Shown here one piece after another: positions 27,305 through 36,043 of a stretch of 64,000 nucleotides of DNA. A model generated the notes under the pieces. It had not been told where the DNA came from and made no database searches. It saw nothing but the letters and a program-made list of their open reading frames with translations. The position numbers were made by a program, and so were the translations under genes. The stretch is from contig JADJBK010000007.1 in the NCBI GenBank assembly GCA_016703745.1, positions 1 to 64,000 on the forward strand. The letters run 5' to 3'. Position 1 is the stretch's first letter. Each line of letters starts with the position of its first letter. Origin of the DNA: Nitrosomonas sp. Lineage in GTDB: Bacteria; Pseudomonadota; Gammaproteobacteria; Burkholderiales; Nitrosomonadaceae.

Positions 27305-27610
27305 GATAAATTCCTATAAGTTAAATAAGTTATATTTCTAGTGTTTGTTCTACACTGGGCGGTCATCGCCTGACGAGACCAGTGCTGTTATTTTTAACAT
27401 TCCAAGACACGCACTGCCATACATAAAATTACGTACCTTTATGTTGATGGGATTTAACGGTTCCGTTGCCAATATTCATAAAATGCAAAGTTACATTTGG
27501 AGTGAAGCTGACTACACGCAAATTCCTACCTACCGACTTAATTGATAGTCAGTTGGCTGATTACAGAAAACTAGAATAATTAACCGGTGAGAATCGTCTT
27601 CTCAAGCAAC
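27305..27610. other. Intergenic stretch with a small transposase-like remnant
   Basis: Near 27535-27610 the plus strand reads LIDSQLADYRKLE, a stop, then LTGENRLLKQL, resembling the coiled-coil start of an IS transposase cut by the IS3 element. The remainder has no convincing gene; a 66-codon ORF at 27345-27545 lacks any recognisable feature. Confidence 0.35.
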
Positions 27611-28882
27611 TGAGGTATGCTGATTTTCATGGAGTCCGAAGTTTCATAAAATGAAGACATGAAATGGAGGATGGAGATGGAATTACGCCGCGCACAATAT
27701 AGCCAGGAATTTAGGGAGCAATCAGTTAAGTTTTTTAAAGAAAGTGGATTAACTTTGGTTGAGGCGGCAAAACGGCTATCTTTACCGAAAGGAACATTAA
27801 AGAATTGGGTTTATGCTGACAAACGAGGAGAACTCGCATTGGTAGGTAAGCATCAGAAGCCTCTGACTGAAGTTGAATTAGAGCTATCCAGAGTTAAACG
27901 AGAATTAGCAGAAGTGAAGATGGAGCGTGACTTTATAAAAAAAGTGTGCGACGTATTTCGCGAAGGGGTCGCGGTGAGATACGGTCTGATTGAATCGATG
28001 CGACAAAGATATCCGATTGCGCTCATGTGCCGGGCATTTGATGTTTCCGAGAGCGGCTTTCATGTCCAAAGGACTCGCCCAGTCTGTAAGCGTAAGCAGG
28101 AGAATGCAAGACTGGAAATAGAAATACTGGCCGCACACCAACGTACACGAGAGACCTACAGTGCCGAGCGCTTGCATCATGACTTGGCGGATCACGGAGT
28201 ACAAACCACACCATACCGCGTTAGAACATTGCGCAAGAAATTGAACTTGCGTTGTAAGCAAAAACTGAAACTCAAGGCGACAACCGATTCTAAACATCAT
28301 TTACCGGTTGCGCCCAATATTCTGAACCGGGAATTTGCTGTTAACGCACCGGGTAAAGTGTGGGTCAGTGACATCACTTACATCCCTACAGACGAAGGTT
28401 GGTTGTATTTAGCTGGCGTAAAGGATCTGTTTAATGGAGAGCTGGTAGGCTATGCCATGAATGAGAGAATGACTAGGAGCCTGGTTATACAGGCATTATT
28501 TCGTGCAACTGCAAGTAAACATCCCGGTAAGGGACTGATTGCTCACTCAGATCGCGGCAGCCAATACTGTGCACATGATTACCAGAATTTATTGCAACAA
28601 TTTGGCATGATCGCTTCCATGAGTCGCAAGGGTGATTGCTATGATAACGCGCCGATGGAAAGTTTCTGGGGAATACTTAAAACCGAGCTGGTGCATCATC
28701 GGAGATTCAAAACACGACAACAAGCCATTCAGGAGATTACCGAATATATAGAAATCTTCTATAACCGGCAGCGAAAACAGAAAAGGCTGGGCTACTTGTC
28801 ACCAGCACAATTTACGCAGCAATATTATGCAAATCTGCTTGTTGCTTAAACCGATGGACTCCATTTTTGACAGCTCATATCA
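27611..28882 (+). mobile_element. IS3-family element, copy B
   Basis: The termini are TGAGGTATGCTG and ...GACAGCTCATATCA, as in copy A at 8740-10010. The 1272-bp length is one base longer because the slippery run has seven A instead of six. There is no matching flanking trinucleotide (AAC and TCG). The right end joins a 5'-truncated IS1595 copy. Confidence 0.87.
27659..28849 (+). CDS. IS3-family transposase, OrfA-OrfB in one frame
   Basis: Residues 1-100 equal OrfA and the rest OrfB of copy A. The extra A in the run at about 27935 joins the two frames into a 396-residue product, mimicking the product of programmed -1 frameshifting. All catalytic motifs are present. The extra base may be real or a homopolymer error. 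Confidence 0.85.
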   Translation: MKWRMEMELRRAQYSQEFREQSVKFFKESGLTLVEAAKRLSLPKGTLKNWVYADKRGELALVGKHQKPLTEVELELSRVKRELAEVKMERDFIKKVCDVFREGVAVRYGLIESMRQRYPIALMCRAFDVSESGFHVQRTRPVCKRKQENARLEIEILAAHQRTRETYSAERLHHDLADHGVQTTPYRVRTLRKKLNLRCKQKLKLKATTDSKHHLPVAPNILNREFAVNAPGKVWVSDITYIPTDEGWLYLAGVKDLFNGELVGYAMNERMTRSLVIQALFRATASKHPGKGLIAHSDRGSQYCAHDYQNLLQQFGMIASMSRKGDCYDNAPMESFWGILKTELVHHRRFKTRQQAIQEITEYIEIFYNRQRKQKRLGYLSPAQFTQQYYANLLVA

Positions 28883-29761
28883 TCGCTTCGCCAATCGCCC
28901 CAGCGTTTGTCGGTGCCGTCACTGCAACCGAGACACGAGCCTCACTGCGGGCACCGTCATGGAACGCACCCACAAACCTCTCTCCGTATGGTTCTGGGCA
29001 GCCTACTTGGTTGCCAGCCAAACACCCGGTATGTCTGCTGCCCAATTCCAGCGGCAACTCGGGCTGTCGCGTTATGAGACTGCTTTCCAGATTCTCCACA
29101 AACTGCGGGTCGGCATGGTGCGTCCCGACCAAGATCGGATTGGTGGCAACCCCTTCGATGCCGTCGAGGCCGATGAAACCTACGTCGGAGGACGTACTCG
29201 CGGCAAGGGTCGAGGCGTTCACGACATGGTTCTCGTCGCCGGTGCGGTCGAGGTTAAACAGCGCAAGCACGGTGGCAGCCTCAATAAGCGGAGGACTGGG
29301 CGTTACGCCGGACGTGTTCGGCTCGCTGTGGTGCCAGACCGCAGTGCCAAATCGTTGGGCGGTTTCATTGAGCGCGTCGTTACGCCAGGCGCCACCATCA
29401 TTACCGATGACTGGAGCGGCTACGCGGCGCTTGAAAAGCGAGGGTATCTTCATACCGCCGTTGCGGAACGTGGCGACATGCAAGTTGCCGAAACTTTTCT
29501 GCCCATCATTCACCTCGTGTTCTCCAATCTCAAAACATGGTTACGTGGCATTCACCACGGCGTCAGCCCGCAACACCTGCAAGCCTATCTCAACGAATTC
29601 ACGTTTCGATTCAACCGCCGTTTCTACCCTTTCAACGCATTCCGTTCCCTGCTTGGCATTGCTGGTGATGTCACTGCGCCGACCTATGCTGAACTTTATA
29701 CAAAAAAATCACGGCCCACTACTACATCTAGCTACCTTGGGAGTTAACCGGATAAGCACGG
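28883..29761 (+). mobile_element. IS1595-family element, copy B, 5'-truncated
   Basis: The sequence is nearly identical to 23671-24549 and ends in the same right repeat (…CCGGATAAGCACGG). The first 237 bp, including the left repeat and the zinc-ribbon start, are missing. The transposase frame is open into the IS3 tail (28827-29747), giving a chimeric 306-codon ORF that is unlikely to be functional. Confidence 0.82.
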
Positions 29762-29827
29762 TTGGTTGAATGTGCCCTGCAAGCAGAAATAGCCAGGCAC
29801 CCTTGTCACGATAAGCACGAAACTGTA

Positions 29828-30012
29828 ACAAATTCCACTGGCAATGCCAGAAATGATAAAAGTCGTAAGACCCTAAAAGGTGAATTCGGTGAATTGCCCA
29901 TCGAGATTCCTCGTGACCGTTAAGTCAGTTTCGAGCCACAAATTATTCCCAAGCACCAAACTTGCAGAGTTGGCTTTGATGACAAGATCACCTCGCTTAA
30001 TGCGACAGAGCC
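29828..30012 (+). pseudogene. IS256-family transposase relic ending in an IS6-type repeat
   Basis: The plus strand reads NSTGNARNDKSRKTLKGEFG and then ELPIEIPRDR, stop, VSFEPQIIPKHQTCRVGFDD, an IS256 (mutator) signature with an in-frame stop. It merges into TTAATGCGACAGAGCC (29997-30012), the inverted partner of the motif at 26536-26550. Confidence 0.65.
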
Positions 30013-30141
30013 GTTTTTTTTCTGGCGTTTTTCACTTTGACATCTCATAAACTCTTTAAGCATATGTAAATATTTATTTATACTTTTCACGTATCTATAC
30101 GCTTTTAATTGTCCCTGCTCTATAGCTTCCTTTAAGGAGGG

Positions 30142-30531
30142 TTATTTCCGTCCCCTGCCCCGGTGTTCTTTGATAAGTTTCACTTGTTCCTGCGAATTTT
30201 TTTCAGCAAAAATATGCAAGGCGGCTCGGACAATATCTGATCCGGAAGGCTGTGAGAGTCCTTCGTCTGGATTATTCAGATAAGCCCTCAAAACATCATT
30301 GATAATGTTGCATTCATCTTGAAATAAAGAAAATGTTTTTGTAATTATTTTCTTTTTTTTTGGTGCGGCTTGCCGACTTTGGAAATCATTTTGCTCGGCA
30401 ACAGCCTTTATAGCTTCCTTATCTGGCTGTGGTTTTCTAAGAGACGTTTTTTTCTTCCCCTGTTCTGTCTTAAATCTATCAAGATCGATGCCCACAAAGG
30501 GATCTACAGGATCATTTTTTGGGTTGCTCAT
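30142..30531 (-). CDS. ParA partner, putative DNA-binding partition protein
   Basis: This 129-residue very basic protein has a disordered N-terminal half (KKKTSLRKPQ, PKKKKIITK) and a C-terminal part (NIINDVLRAYLNNPDEGLSQ ... SDIVRAALHIFAEK) that looks like a ribbon-helix-helix/StbC-type DNA-binding unit. Its start overlaps the parA stop (ATGA), the usual arrangement of a partition operon. It is likely to bind the AT-rich upstream region. Confidence 0.65.
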   Translation of the reverse strand: MSNPKNDPVDPFVGIDLDRFKTEQGKKKTSLRKPQPDKEAIKAVAEQNDFQSRQAAPKKKKIITKTFSLFQDECNIINDVLRAYLNNPDEGLSQPSGSDIVRAALHIFAEKNSQEQVKLIKEHRGRGRK

Positions 30532-31229
30532 GCCACACCTTTAAATATTTTAGTTTTTTTGGGTTGTAGACTGTCTAATTTTTGGATTGCCTCGGCTGCA
30601 AATTCAGCAGAATTTTTACGGGCCTTGTCTAATCCACTGACTTGCGAATCTTCTAGTTGAGCTAATGTACATGTATGGTCAAAAACAGCTTTAAAAGCTT
30701 CGCGTTCGTTTATTTCCACGATGAAAGATTCAACCTTGTTTGCCCCTAAACTCTCAAGCATTCGCTTTAATCCTTTGCTGCGAATGGCAAGGCTGGTTCG
30801 CGTCAAAAGTAATGCTACGGGAATTTCACGCCGAGCTACACTGGATTGCCGCTTGACCAGGGAAAGGGCCTTTGCCGCTTCTCCTGCGTCCAGTGTCGAA
30901 CGCTGTGAAGGCACAATGACCAGATCAGCCCTTGAAATTGCATAAGCAACGGATAAATTTGCGGTTCCCTCAAGATCAACAATAACAAAATCACTTTCTC
31001 CTGCTGCTGTGTCGATATCATCAAGGATAGATTCCTCATTTTTGTTGACCATGATAGTAAGATTATTGGCCTTCCCTCCCCCTTTCCTCCAATTTTCAAT
31101 CGGATGATTGGGGTCTGCATCAACGATGGTAATACTCATATTTCTGTTGGCAAGCTCTGTTGCCAATAGAAAAGCGGAAGTGGTTTTCCCCGCACCACCT
31201 TTTGGACTGGCAAATACAATAACAGGCAT
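30528..31229 (-). CDS. parA: ParA-family partition ATPase
   Basis: The 233-residue protein has a deviant Walker A box near the N-terminus (SPKGGAGKTTSA), Walker A' region DADPNHPIENW and FVIVDLEGTANL. It lacks an N-terminal HTH, so it is the small (type Ib, VirC1/ParF-like) form. A GGAG-like site precedes the start. The centromere candidate is 31306-31335. The KorB/ParB-like gene at 43469 is a separate lineage. Confidence 0.85.
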   Translation of the reverse strand: MPVIVFASPKGGAGKTTSAFLLATELANRNMSITIVDADPNHPIENWRKGGGKANNLTIMVNKNEESILDDIDTAAGESDFVIVDLEGTANLSVAYAISRADLVIVPSQRSTLDAGEAAKALSLVKRQSSVARREIPVALLLTRTSLAIRSKGLKRMLESLGANKVESFIVEINEREAFKAVFDHTCTLAQLEDSQVSGLDKARKNSAEFAAEAIQKLDSLQPKKTKIFKGVA

Positions 31230-31305
31230 AGACTCTCCTTTTTAGTCATGAAGTTCATAGTTATTAACTATGAATAAAACAATTATTAAGTCGTGATGAT
31301 CGTAA

Positions 31306-31335
31306 TTAATAACATAATAATTATTATGTTATTAA
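31306..31335. promoter_or_regulatory. 30-bp perfect palindrome, candidate centromere/operator
   Basis: Arms of 15 bp (left arm TTAATAACATAATAA) meet without a spacer, about 80 bp upstream of parA. It lies inside a 230-bp AT-rich tract (31240-31480) with many further copies of TTATTAA/TTAATAA in both orientations, including AGTTATTAA at 31258 and 31396. This is typical of binding arrays for RHH partition proteins. Confidence 0.6.
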
Positions 31336-31539
31336 GAATCCCACATTGCACTACTTTTGTCCAGCGGTTATTAAGTTAATATAATAATAACTTCATAGTT
31401 ATTAATTAATAAATTATTAGTTATTAAATTAATAATTATGAAGTTAATAATTGTTATTTTAATAACACTTCTTTACGTACAAATTTTATAAAGTTGTGAA
31501 CTATAACCATGGTTTAATTTAGGCTCACCACATTAAATA

Positions 31540-31775
31540 GTGAACCCACAACCAGTGATCCTTGGCGCTGTCAAAGTGATGTCAGTATCAGAACGTCAGA
31601 AGGGTGAAATTATGCAACGTGAATGGAGGAAACTCACAGGAGTGTTAGCAACGCTGACGTACGCGCAGGGCAGGGCAGGGCAGGGCACTGAAGGAAGAAT
31701 TGGTTGCCGAGGACGAGGGGGCAGCGGTGATCGAGGCGATCGAGATAAAGAGTAAGTCTGTGGCGTGCCCTTGCC
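31540..31775. other. Unassigned stretch with a 5-bp tandem repeat
   Basis: The region has a short GGGCA repeat (about 31667-31687) and a 71-codon ORF (31540-31755) with no recognisable features. It precedes an IS1595 relic and is probably degenerate mobile DNA. Confidence 0.35.
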
Positions 31776-31988
31776 GGCGTTTATCATATCCAGAACGCCA
31801 ATGCCTACGACAGTCGTCTCAAGATACAGATGCACCGATTCCATGGCGTCTCCCCCAAGCACCTCGCTTCTTATCTTCCTTGGTTCCGCACCCTTGAACG
31901 GTCAACTCTGGCCAACGCATCGCCTGCGTCATTACTCGCCCTGACTCTCAGAGCTCGCTGTCATTACTTAACGCGAATTGAGCCTTAA
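31776..31988 (+). pseudogene. C-terminal relic of an IS1595-type transposase
   Basis: The frame encodes GVYHIQNANAYDSRLKIQMH, then RFHGVSPKHLASYLPWFRTLER and a stop at 31986. This matches the C-terminal signature of ISXO2-like transposases of a different subgroup from copies A and B. No upstream part remains. Confidence 0.65.
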
Positions 31989-31999
31989 TTTAAGGAAAA

Positions 32000-32031
32000 C
32001 AGCCTGCTGAAAACACAATTATTTCAATAAA
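32000..32031 (+). repeat. 32-bp direct repeat, left copy
   Basis: A sequence starting CAGCCTGCTGAAAACACAAT recurs at 34347-34378 with one mismatch in the same orientation. The two copies bracket the DUF6398 operon and IS5-family copy 2. Confidence 0.6.
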
Positions 32032-32109
32032 GGGTGAATTTAACAAACGACACTAAAGTCCCATAGGATTTCGAGTATCTTTTCTTTTTCGCCTGCTTCA
32101 TAAAAACGC

Positions 32110-32607
32110 TCACGGCAGATAAGGAATCCACCCACGCCTAAAGGCTTCCTCTTGGATCTCACGTGGCGCATGTCGGACATCAACAATAAGACCGTTCACC
32201 TGGATTAGCCAGACTATTGGATTGTCTGCCATACGACTTGGGAGTGTCCAGTTTGGGTCAGCCTGTCCAGACTTCAACAACTTCATAATCGCTGTCGATT
32301 TCGCAGAACCTGTTTTCGGGCTGAGACCAAAGTGCTGGCACAACTCATCCGCCCGCATGTGCGGCGTTTGGCTCTTGTCGAACAGAAAGTTGACTCGGCC
32401 CACCGAGTAAACAATGCCACAGGCCCACGTATTGGTTTTTCCAGTGACGACCGGTGATGAACGCTTGCAGCAAAGCTTGGCTGTCATGCGCCTACAAAGG
32501 TCCTGATACTCTTTGTTCAAATGCTGCTGGCAGAATTGATCTGTAAGCGCTGCAATTTCGTCGTATTTTCCCTGCAGCACAGCTGGCACCCGCTCTGTTT
32601 CACTCAT
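32110..32607 (-). CDS. DUF6398-like protein
   Basis: This 165-residue soluble protein has YQDLCRRMTAKLCCKRSSPV, TWACGIVYSVGRVNFLFD and a helix-turn-helix-like HMRADELCQHFGLSPKTGSA, which together match what I know as DUF6398. Its molecular role is unknown. A 55-codon ORF ends 15 bp upstream on the same strand and may be co-transcribed. Confidence 0.65.
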   Translation of the reverse strand: MSETERVPAVLQGKYDEIAALTDQFCQQHLNKEYQDLCRRMTAKLCCKRSSPVVTGKTNTWACGIVYSVGRVNFLFDKSQTPHMRADELCQHFGLSPKTGSAKSTAIMKLLKSGQADPNWTLPSRMADNPIVWLIQVNGLIVDVRHAPREIQEEAFRRGWIPYLP

Positions 32608-32622
32608 AATGTATCCTCTGAT

Positions 32623-32790
32623 TCACAAAGGGATGCTGGCTTTGGCTGCCTTCAACCCGTTTTTCTTAAGCCAATTATGCAGATTTGCGTCAGTCTTATG
32701 ATAGCGCTTGGCAATAAACTTCTGAGTCGAACCGTTCGCTAACGGGGTTTGAAGTTCTCCGGTACGGAAACGTACGTTAAGCAGTAACAT
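32623..32790 (-). CDS. Small hypothetical protein upstream of DUF6398 gene
   Basis: This ATG-started frame of 55 codons reads MLLLNVRFRTGELQTPLANG, then STQKFIAKRYHKTDANLHNW and KKNGLKAAKASIPL. The middle resembles a small HTH. There are no repeats or frame breaks. Part of its coding sequence (32743-32775) recurs in inverted orientation at 34215-34252, so its boundaries may have been shaped by a mobile unit. Confidence 0.4.
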   Translation of the reverse strand: MLLLNVRFRTGELQTPLANGSTQKFIAKRYHKTDANLHNWLKKNGLKAAKASIPL

Positions 32791-32881
32791 TCTGATTTGT
32801 TGTCAGTTATAAGGTTAAGAAATATAGCGCTAAATATTATTATTTATGCCATTCAATGTTATTGAACCGGTATTAATACTT

Positions 32882-34168
32882 GGGCACCTCGAATAACCCG
32901 ATGTTTTCAGTAAATCCTGCCGCAAAATGATGACCGCGACCGAATTCGATTCGATTTCCACGACAAATCGCCACTTTTCCTGGCGATGTCGCGCCGTTTT
33001 TACCCCGAATCGCCCTGGACATTGGCGATTCGGCCCATTTCGGGTGTTAAAAGGCCCTGATTCCTGTCTCTTCGAAGTAGACCAGTCGCTTCAGGTTGTA
33101 GCAGGCCGCCACCATCGTCATCGCAAAGTTGGCCCGCGCCTGACCGATAGTGCGCAGCAACTTGCCGCCCATCTGCTCGATAGCGCCGAACACGTGCTCG
33201 ACCCGTGCGCGCGTCTTGGCAATACGTTTGTTGCGTCGCTGCTGGCACTCGGACAGCAGCTTGTTGCGCTTGCCCTTCCGCTGAATCTGGTTTCGGAAAC
33301 CGTTCTCCTTGAGCCAGGCTGCACGCTCCTCCGACGGGTAGCCTCGATCGGCATAGACATCACGACTCGTGTTGCTCGTGTCAAAGACGTTGTCAAAGTG
33401 CTGGCTATCGTGCGTGGAGGCGGTATCGGTCTCAATCCGGCGGATGATCTTGTGCTTCTTGTCGACACTGATTGACAGCTTGTAGCCGAAGTGGCTCTTG
33501 CCGTGTTTCTTCGTCCAGGTCGCGTCGGTGTCCTTCTGGCGCCGCTTCGCCGGCTTCCAGTCGGCGGGCATCGCGCCTTGCTTGATGAGTCCTTTCTCGC
33601 CTCGGCTGTTGTGCTGCCTGGGCGCCGGCACCAGCGTGGCGTCGATGATCTGACCGCCACGCGCGATGAATCCATGTTGGAGCAGCTGCGCGGAGACGCC
33701 GTCGAACAGCGCCTTGGCCCCTGCTTCACCGATCCGGTTCTCGAAGGTCCACACGGTGGTGCGGTCGGGGACGTTCGTCGCGTTCGCCAGGCCGCAGAAC
33801 CGTTTGTAGCTCATGCGGTCGAGCAACTGGTACTCCGTCTGTTCATCCGAGAGGTTGTACAGACGTTTCAGAACAAGAATGCGAACCATCGTCTCGGTCG
33901 GGTACGGCGGACGTCCGCCCTGCGGACTCATCGGACGGGGTGCCACCCGATCAACCTCCATCGCCAAGGCAGCAAAGTCAATGTGCGACTCGATCTCAAC
34001 CAGTGGGTCACCCAGCGAGTCGATTTTCTTGCGGTGGTGTTCGTCGGCGAACAGGTCGAGCTTGATGGCGCTATGTGGTTTCATCGGCAGGAGAAGAATG
34101 GGTTTCAGGATAGCGCAATTTTACCAAGTCTATCAAGAGTGGGCGAGTCGAGGTTTTTCGAGGCGCCC
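32882..34168 (-). mobile_element. IS5-family element, high GC, copy 2
   Basis: The ends are GGGCACCTCGAA and TTCGAGGCGCCC and the length is 1287 bp, as in copy 1, in inverted orientation. It is flanked by the 4-bp duplication ACTT (32878-32881 and 34169-34172). An intact duplication indicates simple transposition at this place. Confidence 0.9.
33047..34084 (-). CDS. IS5-family transposase, copy 2
   Basis: The 345-residue product is the same as at 21804-22841 except for Lys in VLKRLYN and Phe in HGFIAR. DDE residues are retained (IDATLV, YADRGYP, RARVEHVFG). Confidence 0.9.
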   Translation of the reverse strand: MKPHSAIKLDLFADEHHRKKIDSLGDPLVEIESHIDFAALAMEVDRVAPRPMSPQGGRPPYPTETMVRILVLKRLYNLSDEQTEYQLLDRMSYKRFCGLANATNVPDRTTVWTFENRIGEAGAKALFDGVSAQLLQHGFIARGGQIIDATLVPAPRQHNSRGEKGLIKQGAMPADWKPAKRRQKDTDATWTKKHGKSHFGYKLSISVDKKHKIIRRIETDTASTHDSQHFDNVFDTSNTSRDVYADRGYPSEERAAWLKENGFRNQIQRKGKRNKLLSECQQRRNKRIAKTRARVEHVFGAIEQMGGKLLRTIGQARANFAMTMVAACYNLKRLVYFEETGIRAF

Positions 34169-34185
34169 ACTTATTAATCTATTTT

Positions 34186-34198
34186 TTTAGCCGCTAAA
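34186..34198. promoter_or_regulatory. Consensus KorB operator
   Basis: TTTAGCCGCTAAA is an exact 13-bp match to the IncP KorB operator consensus TTTAGC(C/G)GCTAAA. The plasmid encodes a KorB/ParB-like protein at 43469-44356. The site lies beside the hicAB promoter region. A looser version (TTCAGCGGCTATT) lies at about 41709. Confidence 0.5.
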
Positions 34199-34346
34199 GC
34201 GGGTCTGGTTTCCCTTCGCGTACGTTTCCGTACCGGAGGACTTCAAACCCCAACACCAGTTTCACGCTTGCTTGAATCTATTCATATCGATTCACGATAG
34301 GTCCGGCGCACTAGCGTGCTATTTTTTCCGTTTTGTGAAGCATCCC

Positions 34347-34378
34347 CAGCCTGCTGAAAACACAATAATTTCAATAAA
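34347..34378 (+). repeat. 32-bp direct repeat, right copy
   Basis: This is the second copy of the repeat at 32000-32031 (one mismatch). It ends just before the hicAB promoter. Confidence 0.6.
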
Positions 34379-34384
34379 AGTTTT

Positions 34385-34428
34385 TTGACAAACAAATCTT
34401 TATATAGTATCAATAATGATACTATAAT
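34385..34428 (+). promoter_or_regulatory. hicAB promoter region and operator
   Basis: TTGACA (34385-34390) is a good -35 box. TATAAT (34423-34428) is too far from it, so TATCAA near 34408 or a second promoter may be used. TAGTATC (34405-34411) and GATACTA (34418-34424) form a 7-bp inverted repeat, the likely HicB operator. Confidence 0.5.
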
Positions 34429-34442
34429 AGAAAGGTAGTCTT

Positions 34443-34700
34443 ATGACACAGACAGAAAAGCTATTAGAATCTATTAAGGCGAATCCTAAAAATGTCAGGT
34501 TTTCTGATCTGGTAAAAATATGCAACCAGTATTTTGGAAAACCAAGGCAGCAAGGAACAAGCCATATAATCTATAAAATTCCGTGGAAAGGCGATCCACG
34601 AATAAATATTCAAAAAGACAAGGACGGCAAAGCAAAGCCCTACCAAGTTATGCAGGTAATTGCAGCTATCAACAAATTAAAGGGGGGAAAAAAATGGTGA
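34443..34700 (+). CDS. hicA: HicA-like mRNA interferase toxin
   Basis: The 85-residue protein has the double-stranded RNA-binding-like fold pattern of HicA with the catalytic His in QQGTSHIIYKIPW. Its stop overlaps the hicB start. AAAGG lies 10 bp before the ATG. Confidence 0.8.
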   Translation: MTQTEKLLESIKANPKNVRFSDLVKICNQYFGKPRQQGTSHIIYKIPWKGDPRINIQKDKDGKAKPYQVMQVIAAINKLKGGKKW

Positions 34701-35020
34701 ACTATGAACATTATACCTACCGCGTTCTTTGGTCAGAAGATGACAAAGAATATGTTGGCCTGTGTGCTGAATTTCCAAGTCTGTCTCATCTTGACAAAAA
34801 CCATATAGATGCCATGCAAGGTATACTTAATCTTATAAAAGACGTAGTAACTGACATGCAAACCAACGGTGAAACCATACCAGTTCCTCTTTCTGAAAAG
34901 CATTTTAGTGGAAAATTTCAAGTCCGAATTCCACCGGAACAACATCGTAATCTTGCAGTGATTGCAAGCGAACAAGGAGTTAGTCTGAATCGTTATATAA
35001 GTGCCAAATTATCTGAATAA
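34694..35020 (+). CDS. hicB: HicB-like antitoxin
   Basis: The 108-residue protein has the partial RNase H fold of HicB (YTYRVLWSEDDKEYVGLCAEF) and a C-terminal ribbon-helix-helix (FQVRIPPEQHRNLAVIASEQ, then VSLNRYISAKL). The start at 34694 follows GGGGGG and overlaps hicA. The longer frame from 34583 would lie inside hicA. Confidence 0.82.
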   Translation: MVNYEHYTYRVLWSEDDKEYVGLCAEFPSLSHLDKNHIDAMQGILNLIKDVVTDMQTNGETIPVPLSEKHFSGKFQVRIPPEQHRNLAVIASEQGVSLNRYISAKLSE

Positions 35021-35186
35021 TAAGGGGTGGGTTCAACTTTGAAGTGCAACTTTTATAAGGAAGTTCAGGAAGCGAGCTGCGGTAGTATCGGAGCTTCTTA
35101 AACGACCAAGTATAAGGAGCAGTGATGAATCAGTAATGAGCTTGCGCAAAGTCAGCAAAAGCCGTGGATCGTTTCAAGTGTACTAG

Positions 35187-36040
35187 GGTCTGTTGACATT
35201 TCAATACAACTATTTAATAAATAGAGACAAACTTGTAATATTGAGATTCCTATACCACCAATAAAACAAGTTTGCGATGCCCCGATTGATGCTCAGTGAT
35301 GAGTTCTGGTCGAAGCTAGAGAAGATTCTGCTTCAGGAAGCCATTTATAACAAGCGTAATTTGCGCATGACGATAGAAGGCATGCTGTATCGAATGCGAG
35401 TTGGTTGTCCGTGGCGAGACTTGCCGAAGGCTTTTGGATGTTGGAATTCTGTCTACAAAAGATTCAATGCGTGGTCATTGAGTAACAAGTGGAGCAGGCT
35501 TTTCAAGGCGCTGATCATTGACCCGGATTGGGAGTGGGGATTTATTGATGGCAGCTACGTTAAAGCACATCAGCATAGTGCGGGAGCGGTTGGTAAGAAG
35601 CTGCAGGCCATCGGGAAAAGCCGTGCGGGGAATACCACGAAGATTCATCTGGTGGTTGATAGTTATGGTTTGCCAGTTGAGTTTGAGATCACCGGTGGAG
35701 AAGTCAATGATTGTTCTGCAGCACCCGATTTGATTGCCAGGTTACCTGACGCGGAAACGATAGTAGCGGACAAAGGCTATGACAGTGATTGTATACGGGA
35801 GCAGATAACAAAGAAGGGAGCTAGGCCTGTAATACCAAGAAAGCGCAATTCATTGAAAGGTAATGCAGACATGGATTGGGGATTATATAAATATCGGCAT
35901 TTGGTGGAAAACGCTTTTGCGCGATTAAAGCAGTATCGCGCAGTGGCAACACGATATGACAAGCTGAAGAGAAATTACGAAAGTATGGTTGCTATGGCTT
36001 GTGGATATCTGTGGCTATCTATGTGAAATGTCAACAGACC
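35187..36040 (+). mobile_element. IS5-family (IS427-group-like) element
   Basis: The ends GGTCTGTTGACATTTCA and its exact reverse complement bound 854 bp, flanked by CTAG on both sides (35183-35186 and 36041-36044). The right CTAG supplies the first G of the Tn3-type repeat that follows. Confidence 0.88.
35277..36026 (+). CDS. IS5-family transposase (single frame)
   Basis: This 249-residue DDE transposase of the IS427 type has the N-terminal DUF4096-like region (LRMTIEGMLYRMRVGCPWRDLP), Asp in FIDGSYVKAHQH, Asp in IVADKGYDSD and Glu in YRHLVENAFARLKQ. Many relatives need a frameshift; this one is a single open frame. Confidence 0.87.
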   Translation: MPRLMLSDEFWSKLEKILLQEAIYNKRNLRMTIEGMLYRMRVGCPWRDLPKAFGCWNSVYKRFNAWSLSNKWSRLFKALIIDPDWEWGFIDGSYVKAHQHSAGAVGKKLQAIGKSRAGNTTKIHLVVDSYGLPVEFEITGGEVNDCSAAPDLIARLPDAETIVADKGYDSDCIREQITKKGARPVIPRKRNSLKGNADMDWGLYKYRHLVENAFARLKQYRAVATRYDKLKRNYESMVAMACGYLWLSM

Positions 36041-36043
36041 CTA

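Noticed and set aside
31540..31755. 71-codon ORF with GGGCA repeats
   Set aside because: Low-complexity content and the adjacent IS1595 relic suggest degenerate DNA.
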